Source: Candidatus Aminicenantota bacterium
GTDB lineage: Bacteria > Acidobacteriota > Aminicenantia > Aminicenantales > CALLJL01
Assembly: GCA_026416195.1 (NCBI GenBank)
Contig: JAOAFQ010000195.1
Span: forward strand, 1-35,564
Direction: 5' to 3'
DNA length: 35,564 bases
In this document: piece by piece, positions 1 to 7,725 of the stretch
How the letters are laid out: each line of letters begins with the position of its first letter
How positions within the stretch are numbered: position 1 is the first letter of the stretch
Program-made: the position numbers and the translations under genes
The notes under the pieces: generated by a model
Databases searched by the model: none
Seen by the model: the letters and a program-made list of their open reading frames with translations, nothing else
Told to the model about the DNA's origin: nothing

Positions 1-79
1 ACAACCTCCACCGATATGATCCAGAAGCAAAGCCTCCGCCATTGGCTTCTCACAATTCTCTATCGCCAGACAATTGACT

Positions 80-373
80 TAAAGAGAAAGCAGTCTCGAT
101 GGAAAAACTGCCTTCATCATTGTCAAAATAGTCGGCTCAAATTTTCTTTGGCCATGGCTGGAGAAAAAAATAATTAAATGTCTCTATAATCTTTACCCTT
201 ATTTAATTGAAGGAAAAAAATCAGCTTTCTTTTTGCCGCCTAAAATTAAATTATGCCTAGATCAGGCCGCAATGGAGGCAGTTAAACAATGGAAATATGA
301 ACCGGCTATCATCGATGGTAAACCCACGCCCATTATTGTTACTGTGACCGTTTCTTTACGGCTGAATCGTTAA
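80..373 (+). pseudogene. Remnant or frameshifted TonB-family C-terminal domain
   Basis: Frame ending with TAA at 371-373 reads ...LDQAAMEAVKQWKYEPAIIDGKPTPIIVTVTVSLRLNR*, a typical TonB C-terminal motif. The same frame has a stop at 80-82, and the sequence before LDQAA does not resemble the expected TonB fold. Confidence 0.45.
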
Positions 374-1892
374 ATTGGCTAAAAAGACAAGCAAAAATTT
401 CAAGGCCATCCCAGAGATTTTTGAGGCGCAAATTCTCATTAGGGCCATGTTGATTATTGTCATGATTAACTATGGGCAAAATTAAGGCAGGCGTGTGGAG
501 TATTTCTGAAAATAAATAAAGGGGGATACTTCCGCCGACGAGAGGCAGTATGATGAGCTTATCGCCCACAACTTTTTCCAAAGTTATGATCATAGCCTTA
601 GCCAAAGGATCATTTAAAGGGAGCCGGGCTGGGGGATAACCTTCTTCCCACTCCAAGCGAATAATTCGAGGGAATTTAAGTCGAGTAGCCTCATCAGGTT
701 CAGCGTAAACAAGATGAAAACCCAATTTTTTTAAATGAGCTTCAACTAAAGCTTTAACTCTTTCTGGTCGCTGATCAGGCACCAAACGAAAATCAAGGGA
801 AGCTTGAGCTTTGGTCGGGATAGCATTTTGAGCCGCTTGACCTACCTGACCAGAGCTCAAACCTCGAATATTTAAAGCTGGTAACATGATTTTTTCATAG
901 ATGCTACCAAAACCTTCGCTCCAAGCTATTTTCAGTTCTTTTTTTAAATCCTCATCAATGGCCGGAGCTTCAGCTATGATTCTCTTTTCTTCCCCTGTAA
1001 GCGGCCGGACATCCCGGTAGAAGCCCTCAATAAGAATATTGCCGTCGGGATCACGCAAGCTAGCCAAAAGATTAGCTAAAAGGGCAGCTGGATTTGGCGC
1101 CCAATGGCCGTAATGTCCACTATGCAAAGGCCGAATTGGTCCATAAACCGTTATCTCAAGGCCAACAATTCCTCTAGCCCCAAAATAGACTATGGGCCGA
1201 CGGCTCTGATGAACCGGCCCATCACAGAGAATCCAAAGATCAGCTTTTAATAAATCCTGATTAGCTTTAATTAACGAAGGCAGATGAGGCGAACCCATTT
1301 CCTCTTCGCCTTCAAAAAGAAACTTTAAATTAACAGCTGGTTTGATCCCTGAAGCTTTTAAAGCATCAAGGGCCGCCAACATAGCCATGATCGGAGCTTT
1401 ATCATCGCTGGCAGAGCGAGCATAAAGTCGAGCCTCAGGATATAAAGAATAATCATATTGATCAATCCGTAGGGGCTGGCCTCCCAATTCCCTCGGCTTA
1501 TCGAAAAGGATAGGTTTCCAAGGGTCTGAGGCCCATTGAGCCACATCCACTGGCTGGCCATCATAATGGGCATAAAAAGCTAAAGTTAATTTGGCCTCCG
1601 AACCTTTTATTTCCCCATAAACGGCTGGCGGCGCCCCGGCGATATGGAGAAGCCTCGTTTCGACCTCTCTTTTGTCGAAAGCTCTGACCAGCCACCGCGC
1701 ATTTCGCCCAATATTTTCCTCATCAGTGGCCACATTGGGAATGGAAAGAAATTCCTGATATTCTTCAATAATCAACTTGCTTTTCTCTTGCCAAAAAATC
1801 CGAACTCTCTCTAACCAGCCAGGCAAATCCCCGCTCAATAAAATTTTGAAATTAAGGAAGAAAAAGGAAAGATAAAAGATAAAAAATCTCAT
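339..1892 (-). CDS. M20-family metallopeptidase (dipeptidase / N-acyl amino acid hydrolase-like) with N-terminal hydrophobic segment
   Basis: 517 aa ORF. Motifs LAFYAHYDGQPVD, SASDDKAPIMAMLAAL, FEGEEEMGSPHL and RGIVGLEITVYGP...HSGHYGHWAPNP are characteristic of M20 metallopeptidases. N-terminus MRFFIFYLSFFFLNFKILLSG is possibly a signal peptide. Confidence 0.88.
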   Translation of the reverse strand: MRFFIFYLSFFFLNFKILLSGDLPGWLERVRIFWQEKSKLIIEEYQEFLSIPNVATDEENIGRNARWLVRAFDKREVETRLLHIAGAPPAVYGEIKGSEAKLTLAFYAHYDGQPVDVAQWASDPWKPILFDKPRELGGQPLRIDQYDYSLYPEARLYARSASDDKAPIMAMLAALDALKASGIKPAVNLKFLFEGEEEMGSPHLPSLIKANQDLLKADLWILCDGPVHQSRRPIVYFGARGIVGLEITVYGPIRPLHSGHYGHWAPNPAALLANLLASLRDPDGNILIEGFYRDVRPLTGEEKRIIAEAPAIDEDLKKELKIAWSEGFGSIYEKIMLPALNIRGLSSGQVGQAAQNAIPTKAQASLDFRLVPDQRPERVKALVEAHLKKLGFHLVYAEPDEATRLKFPRIIRLEWEEGYPPARLPLNDPLAKAMIITLEKVVGDKLIILPLVGGSIPLYLFSEILHTPALILPIVNHDNNQHGPNENLRLKNLWDGLEIFACLFSQFNDSAVKKRSQ

Positions 1893-1962
1893 CTGATCAT
1901 GTCAATTGACTAACTTTTTTTATTTTTTTCATCTCTCATTTCATCTTCAATTTAAGCTATCT

Positions 1963-3081
1963 TCAATAAGACGAAGCTTTGAAAACGGCTTGGCGCAGGG
2001 TTGCTCTTTTAATTCTTTCCTCAACCGGATTAACCCCTATGCCGGGGCCTTCTGGAACCAGAATCGTTCCATCTTTCGTCAATTCAACTGGCGGTTCAAT
2101 GATATCTTCAGCATAATAGCGTCTACTGGCCGATAAATCAGGGGGATAAAGAAAATTGGGCAGAGAAGCCAGATGAAGATTGTGAGCTCGGCCAATCCCA
2201 CTTTCGAGCATGCCGCCACACCAAACTGGCATATCATGAACCTGGGAATAATCGTGGATCTTTCGGGCCTCACAAATCCCACCAACTCGGCCAACTTTGA
2301 TATTAATTATACGGCAAGCGCCCATTTCATAAGCCTGACGAACTGAATCAAGGTTGAGAATACTTTCATCAAGACAAATGGGGGTAGCCATTTCGCTGGC
2401 TAAACGGCTGTGATCCCAGAGGTCATAAGGGGGAAAGGGCTGCTCCAACATTAGCAAACAGAATTCATCTAGCTCCTTTAGTCTTTCTTTATCTTCTATG
2501 CGGTAGGCTCCATTGGCATCAACCTGAAGAGGCAGGTCAGGAAAATGTTTTCGGAGAAGATGACAAGGTTCTCGATCCCAACCAGGCTTAATTTTTATTT
2601 TAACTCTCTTATAACCTTCCTTGACGTAACCTTCGACTTGACGCAGCAATTCCTCTAAAGAATCCTCAATCCCACAGCTCACACCCGGGGTAATTTCTTT
2701 CTGGGTTCCCCCATAAAGCTGATAAAGAGGCAAACCCATCGCTTTGGCTTTTAGATCCCAAAGGGCAAGTTCTAGGCCTGCCTTGGCCATAGGATGGCCT
2801 CGAAATTTCTGAGCAGCTCGATAGAAATGCTCAGGTTCAATTATCTTTTGATTAAACAGAAGAGGAATTAAAAATTCTTCAAGAAGGTACCAAGCCGTCT
2901 GAGTCGTTTCATAACTATAAAATGGGGCTTGGGAAGCAACAACCTCGCCATAACCACATAAGCCATCGGCATAAACCTGAACAATGATAAAAGTTCTTCC
3001 TTCCTCCCGGCCTAAACTCGTTTCAAAGGGATGAACATAAGGCAAATAAAGAAGGGAAAGCTCCACCTGTTCAATTTTCAT
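1963..3081 (-). CDS. Enolase-superfamily o-succinylbenzoate synthase / N-succinylamino acid racemase-like protein
   Basis: 372 aa. KRVKIKIKPGWD catalytic Lys motif, metal ligands QVDANGAY / MLEQPF / CLDESI, second Lys INIKVGRVGG, and MLESGIGRAHNLHLASLP...DLSASRRYYAEDII. Confidence 0.9.
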   Translation of the reverse strand: MKIEQVELSLLYLPYVHPFETSLGREEGRTFIIVQVYADGLCGYGEVVASQAPFYSYETTQTAWYLLEEFLIPLLFNQKIIEPEHFYRAAQKFRGHPMAKAGLELALWDLKAKAMGLPLYQLYGGTQKEITPGVSCGIEDSLEELLRQVEGYVKEGYKRVKIKIKPGWDREPCHLLRKHFPDLPLQVDANGAYRIEDKERLKELDEFCLLMLEQPFPPYDLWDHSRLASEMATPICLDESILNLDSVRQAYEMGACRIINIKVGRVGGICEARKIHDYSQVHDMPVWCGGMLESGIGRAHNLHLASLPNFLYPPDLSASRRYYAEDIIEPPVELTKDGTILVPEGPGIGVNPVEERIKRATLRQAVFKASSY

Positions 3082-3131
3082 TTCTCTCCTCCTTCAGACC
3101 CTGGCCATTAAGGCGTCTTGGTTTTTTATTT

Positions 3132-4025
3132 TCATCTTTTTACCCTTAAGTTGAGACCCTTTATCTTCTCCAATCTCTCCAAAACATAAAAAGAGCGGTC
3201 ACCAAAAATAAAATCGCTCACCGCATAACCCTGTTTAAAATAATGCTTCATCGCCTTTCTGATAGCTTGCTGCCAAGCTGCGATTAGCCATGGTTCCTGG
3301 CTATAACTCCGAATATCATTAGGGAGAGAAATAAAAATAATTTCATCTTTTAATTTAAGCTTAACTTTATCGGGTTTCAATCGACCGGGGTCCAATAGTT
3401 CGCTGTTAACAGCTATCGTCAATTCATCTATTTGATATTTCCTTTGCTGGAACTTCTTTCCTTTGGCTTCTTTAAGCCGCTCAGTCACCCGAGGTGATTT
3501 TATCCACCACTCCATTAAAAAGCGGTCGGTGGGAATATTTGGCCCAAGAAGCAAAGCAGGCGAGTAGCCATAAAAATTATCCCAGTAAATTCGGGTAATG
3601 GCCCCCAAAGTTCGGAGATTAAGATTAGCATTTTTAGCCTGAAGAGGATCAACTGTCCAAGTAATTAAATCAAGGCCCAGCTTTAAGGCCACCTCTCGCT
3701 GAGCCCATTTTAACTTTTTCCCTATCCCTAATCCCTGATACTGAGGTCGGACAGCTAACAAATGAGAATGATGGCTCAATCGCCCTTGAAAGATTGACGG
3801 AAAAGAATAAACAAATCCAACCAGTTGGTTCTGGATAAAGGCGCCAAGAAGGATGTGGCCCATTTGAGTGCCAAGACAAAATTGATGAACTGGGGTTGCC
3901 TCTACGTCTTCAAGTTTCCAGACTTCTTTCTGAATAGCAACGCATTCTTCAAATTCAGGGTAATGACGAAGCGGCCTGATTTTTATCTTGATTCTTTCTT
4001 GTCTTGGTTTATTGTCGACCTTCAT
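3132..4025 (-). CDS. GNAT-superfamily acyltransferase (COG3375-like)
   Basis: 297 aa. Acetyl-CoA-binding-like motif VRPQYQGLGIGKKLKWAQRE, WTVDPLQAKNANLNLRTLGAI, and N-terminal ECVAIQKEVWKLED. Lies immediately upstream of the enolase gene. Confidence 0.82.
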   Translation of the reverse strand: MKVDNKPRQERIKIKIRPLRHYPEFEECVAIQKEVWKLEDVEATPVHQFCLGTQMGHILLGAFIQNQLVGFVYSFPSIFQGRLSHHSHLLAVRPQYQGLGIGKKLKWAQREVALKLGLDLITWTVDPLQAKNANLNLRTLGAITRIYWDNFYGYSPALLLGPNIPTDRFLMEWWIKSPRVTERLKEAKGKKFQQRKYQIDELTIAVNSELLDPGRLKPDKVKLKLKDEIIFISLPNDIRSYSQEPWLIAAWQQAIRKAMKHYFKQGYAVSDFIFGDRSFYVLERLEKIKGLNLRVKR

Positions 4026-5139
4026 AAAGGCTCACCCCTTTCTTTTGGGCTAAATTAAAGTAAAGGTCAACTACTCGATTAGCCATAGCTTCGGCTGAAA
4101 AGTGACGCCGAACAAATTCCCGACCTTTTTCAGCCAAATAATTAGCCAATTTCCGATCATGATAAAGCTCAATAATTGCCTTAGCTAAAGTTTCTGGATC
4201 CTTGGGAGGAACAAGAAGTCCTGTCTCCCCATGACGAACAATTTCAGGAATTCCGCCCGCTCTGGTGGCCACAATTGGCAAACGACTAGCCATAGCATCA
4301 AGAAGAGAACTCCCCAATCCTTCCAAATGGGAGCTAAGGACAAAAAGATCCAGGGAAGCCAAAATTCTCGGAATATCTTCTCTGAAGCCTAAAAAAAATA
4401 CAATGTCTTCAATGCCAAGTTCATGGGCTTGAGATTCGAGTTCGAGCCTTAATGATCCAGTGCCAACGACGATTAACTTAATTTTAGGCGAATGCTGGCG
4501 AACAATTTTAGTAGCTTGGAAAAGATAGGTGTGCCCCTTATGGTCCTCTAATGCGGCCACAATTCCAACCAGAAAATCATCCGGAGCAAAGCTCAGCTCC
4601 CGCCTCAGAAAATCTCTATCCTTGACTTCATCAAAAACTGAAAAATCAATCCCAGAAGGAATAACCGTAATTTTTTCAGGCGGAACCTTTCCTTCAATTA
4701 GAACTTTTTTGACGCCTTCGGAAATAGCAATAATGGCATCAAGCTTTTGACCATATTTTCGTCGCGAAAAAAAATGGCGCCCAACGGGAAAATCAACGCG
4801 ACGATGAGCAACGAGGATTGGGACTTTAGCCCAAGAAGCAGCCCGAAGACCAAGGCTCAAAGAATGGGCCTCATGAAAATGAGCTAGCTGACATTTCTTT
4901 TTTCTCATCAGCCTCGCTAACCGGAAAGAAGCCCATAGATCGGCCTCACTTTTCATCTTTAAAGGAATAACCACTAGATTTTCCTCTCTGGCTTTCCTTT
5001 CTAAAGGGCTATCAGGCTGAACTACTAGATAAACAGGAAAACCCTTTCTTTTTAGCTCTCGGACAAGAAAAAGGACCTGGCGTTGTCCACCTCGCCATTC
5101 CCGACCAGCGTCAACGTGGAAGAGACTCAATTCTTTCAC
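4009..5139 (-). CDS. Glycosyltransferase family 4
   Basis: GT-B/GT4 pattern: HVDAGREWRGGQRQVLFLVRELKRKG, PEKITVIPSGID, FFLGFREDIPRILASLDLFVLSSHLEGLGSSLLDAMASRLPIVATRAGGIPEIVRHGETGLLVPP. The ORF track starts at 5178; a GTG start near 5139 (VKELSLFHVDAG) would reduce the overlap with the upstream gene, but the start is uncertain. Confidence 0.9.
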   Translation of the reverse strand: MKELSLFHVDAGREWRGGQRQVLFLVRELKRKGFPVYLVVQPDSPLERKAREENLVVIPLKMKSEADLWASFRLARLMRKKKCQLAHFHEAHSLSLGLRAASWAKVPILVAHRRVDFPVGRHFFSRRKYGQKLDAIIAISEGVKKVLIEGKVPPEKITVIPSGIDFSVFDEVKDRDFLRRELSFAPDDFLVGIVAALEDHKGHTYLFQATKIVRQHSPKIKLIVVGTGSLRLELESQAHELGIEDIVFFLGFREDIPRILASLDLFVLSSHLEGLGSSLLDAMASRLPIVATRAGGIPEIVRHGETGLLVPPKDPETLAKAIIELYHDRKLANYLAEKGREFVRRHFSAEAMANRVVDLYFNLAQKKGVSLYEGRQ

Positions 5140-5884
5140 TCCGAAGCCAAATTTCTTTGAGTTTAGCGTAACGGGCAAAAAGAGCGTAACTACTTAAAAC
5201 CGCAATGATTAAGCCAGGAAAGCCATCTAGAAAACCACCAAGAAAAAGATAATTTCTTAGGAAACGAAGGGGTGGAAGAAAGGCCAGGTGATACCAACGA
5301 CATTTTTTTCTCTGGGCATAAAGCTTTTTTGCCCCTAGCTCAGAAAAAAGATTTATTCGGCGCATATGATCCGTTATATTCCGATAAGTGAAATGAAGAA
5401 GGTTACCTCGAAGTTTTCTTATTTCTCCCTCAATAACCAGTTTTTCATGAACAAACTCACCTTCCCAATGGGCTTTGTCCCGACGAAAGAGACGCACTCG
5501 ACGATCAGGATACCAACCTCCATGTCGAATCCATCGACCTAAATAAAAGACCTGACGAGGCATGGAAAAACCAACACAATCAGGCTCGGTTGGTAAAAGA
5601 GAAATAATCTCTTCTCTCAGTTCAGGCGATAATCGCTCATCAGCATCAAGGGAAAGAATCCACGGATAATTGGCCTGGCTGTTGCCATAATTTTTCTGAT
5701 CAGCATAATTACTCCATTCTCTTTCGAAGACTCGACAACCGAAACGATGAGCAATTTTAACCGTTCCATCAGTCGAAAAACTATCGACGACAATAATTTC
5801 TGAAACCACTCCTTCTAGGCTTTGCAAAGCAGCAGGCAAGCGCTCCTCTTCGTTATGGGTAATAATGACGGCTGAAATTTTCAC
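5111..5884 (-). CDS. Glycosyltransferase family 2 (LPS core-type)
   Basis: 257 aa. AVIITHNEEERLPAALQSLEGVVSEIIVVDSFSTDGT, ILSLDADERL, C-terminal FLRNYLFLGGFLDGFPGLIIA membrane-associated segment. Confidence 0.9.
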   Translation of the reverse strand: MKISAVIITHNEEERLPAALQSLEGVVSEIIVVDSFSTDGTVKIAHRFGCRVFEREWSNYADQKNYGNSQANYPWILSLDADERLSPELREEIISLLPTEPDCVGFSMPRQVFYLGRWIRHGGWYPDRRVRLFRRDKAHWEGEFVHEKLVIEGEIRKLRGNLLHFTYRNITDHMRRINLFSELGAKKLYAQRKKCRWYHLAFLPPLRFLRNYLFLGGFLDGFPGLIIAVLSSYALFARYAKLKEIWLRSERIESLPR

Positions 5885-5952
5885 AGTTCATCATCTTAAC
5901 ATAGCCTTAAAAAACAAGGCAAGCTAGGGATATTAAAATTAAGCAGCTTAAT

Positions 5953-7545
5953 CTAATTTATTTTTTCCTGGTAGCGAATGAAATTTTGGCCAGTAATTTT
6001 TTCCAGCTTAGCCCAAGCCAGAATATAATCCACGATGGCTCTCAACTCCAAAGACCGAGCGTTGGCCAATTCTGCTTGATATTGAAGAACAAAATAATTG
6101 GTGGTGAGTCCAACCGCCATTTTTTTCTCTTCTGCCTGTAATCTTTTCTCAGCCCTTTCTCGAGCAATTCGCAAAGCCTCCACTCTTTTGGCATTGGTTT
6201 CAATATCGCGAAGGGTATCGCTGACCTCAAGCCGGATTTGCTGTTCTAAGCTTTTTAATCGGGCCTGACTTCTTTCTAATTCCAGACGAGCCGAAGCATA
6301 ATTAGCTCGGCTCGTCAAATTGCTCAAAGGAAAGGATAAATTCAAACCAACAGTCCAGTTCTGGTAAAGAAGCTTTAAGGCATCACGGATAGAATCGGAA
6401 GCACTGCCCTTTTCTCGGCCGACAATAACGCCGAGAAAAGGATTATCATTAAGATAAAGAAGCCGGTCGCCGGAAATGCCAGGACTCCAGTAAGCTAATT
6501 GGAAATCAAGTCTGGGAAGAAGTTCATTTTTAGCCATGGCCAAGTTAAATTCTCTAATTTCTATATTTTTTTTTAATTGCTCTATTTCCGGTCTTTTGGT
6601 CAAAGCCAAATTAAGGGCCTCTTCAGCCGAGGCCTTCCGAGGGATAAATTCAGGCTGATCTTGAGGGATAATAACTGCCCCTGCTTTTTGAGGATCAGCT
6701 TCAAGATTAAGCAAATTGTGAAGAATTTGCTCGGCCCTTTCCACTACCCTTTCAGCTTGAATAAGTTCCGCTTCTCTTGAGGCCACCTCGGCTTCAGCGT
6801 TTAAAAGTTCAATTGGGGCCAATTTGCCTACCTCCACTTCCTTCTGATTTTTCCTTAGCAAATCCCGAGCTAACTGAAGCGAAGCCTGTTTGACTTTAAG
6901 ATTTTCTATGGCAAAAACTAGATTCCAATAAGCTTCTTCAACCGCATAAATGGTCTCGGCAATGGCCGCTTCATATTGTTTCCAAGCAACCTCGGCATTT
7001 TTTGTGGCCAAAATTATCTCGCGGCGGCTCATTTTAGGGCCAAAATCGCGGAGTAAAGGCAAGGTCAGGTCAAAGCGAATCGTACTTCCATAGCGAGGAT
7101 TAATCAACTGGAAGGCCTGATTAGTATCAGAGCGATAGCTCTGAAAAGACAAGCTTAGATAGCCTCCAATAGGCAATTGCTGATTAATAGAAAAACTATA
7201 ATCCTGGTATTTGGTCACAATGGTTGTGGCTCCTTGAATCCACCAATAGGGAGGACTTTCTTGGCGTTGTCGACCATAGTTAAGTTCAAAGCGGGGGAGA
7301 AAGATCTCCTTGGCCCGGCTGGCCGAAGTCTCAGCTATCTCTGGGGCAAACTTTTCCACCGCTAAATTAAGATTATTTTTGAGGGCGAGAACAATGCAGT
7401 CATCAAGGGATAAGGGCAGATTTGGCCGACTCTGGCTTTGCTCTTTCATAGCCAAAAGAGGGAAGGGCCAAAGGCTAAAGGCGAATATTAACCAACCGAT
7501 TAAAACCAATTCTATTTTGTGGCCTAAAAAAACTCTTACCTTCAC
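5953..7545 (-). CDS. TolC-family outer membrane efflux protein
   Basis: SLDDCIVLALKNNLNLAVEKF near the N-terminus, repeated long heptad regions, LALTKRPEIEQLKKNIEIRE and VGLNLSFPLSN. The ORF track extends to 7719, but a GTG at 7545 preceded by AGGAGG (cctcct at 7551-7556 on +) and followed by a signal-peptide-like segment is the better start. Confidence 0.87.
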   Translation of the reverse strand: MKVRVFLGHKIELVLIGWLIFAFSLWPFPLLAMKEQSQSRPNLPLSLDDCIVLALKNNLNLAVEKFAPEIAETSASRAKEIFLPRFELNYGRQRQESPPYWWIQGATTIVTKYQDYSFSINQQLPIGGYLSLSFQSYRSDTNQAFQLINPRYGSTIRFDLTLPLLRDFGPKMSRREIILATKNAEVAWKQYEAAIAETIYAVEEAYWNLVFAIENLKVKQASLQLARDLLRKNQKEVEVGKLAPIELLNAEAEVASREAELIQAERVVERAEQILHNLLNLEADPQKAGAVIIPQDQPEFIPRKASAEEALNLALTKRPEIEQLKKNIEIREFNLAMAKNELLPRLDFQLAYWSPGISGDRLLYLNDNPFLGVIVGREKGSASDSIRDALKLLYQNWTVGLNLSFPLSNLTSRANYASARLELERSQARLKSLEQQIRLEVSDTLRDIETNAKRVEALRIARERAEKRLQAEEKKMAVGLTTNYFVLQYQAELANARSLELRAIVDYILAWAKLEKITGQNFIRYQEKIN

Positions 7546-7688
7546 CTCAACCTCCTCCCAAAAGGTATTGAATTTTAAGAAGATAAAATTTTCACTAACA
7601 AAAAATTTCTTTTTTTCATTATTTCTTGTATCATTTTTTATTACAAAAAGAAAAGCTCTAAGTTTCCTCAGGAGGCCAAAAGGGAAAT

Positions 7689-7716
7689 TTGATAGCTGAA
7701 AAAAGTTTTTTATAAT
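7689..7716 (+). promoter_or_regulatory. Putative sigma70-type promoter (TTGATA-16 nt-TATAAT)
   Basis: TTGATA at 7689-7694, TATAAT at 7711-7716. ATG follows 9 nt after the -10. Confidence 0.45.
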
Positions 7717-7725
7717 CACGCCAGC

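Noticed and set aside
1963-3081. menC of a menaquinone operon
   Set aside because: No other men genes nearby, and the neighbours (GNAT, M20) fit the NSAR pathway better; OSBS activity cannot be excluded from sequence alone.
7310-7699. 129 aa plus-strand ORF opposite the TolC gene
   Set aside because: Antisense shadow ORF with low-complexity sequence and no recognisable domain; TolC on the other strand is well supported.
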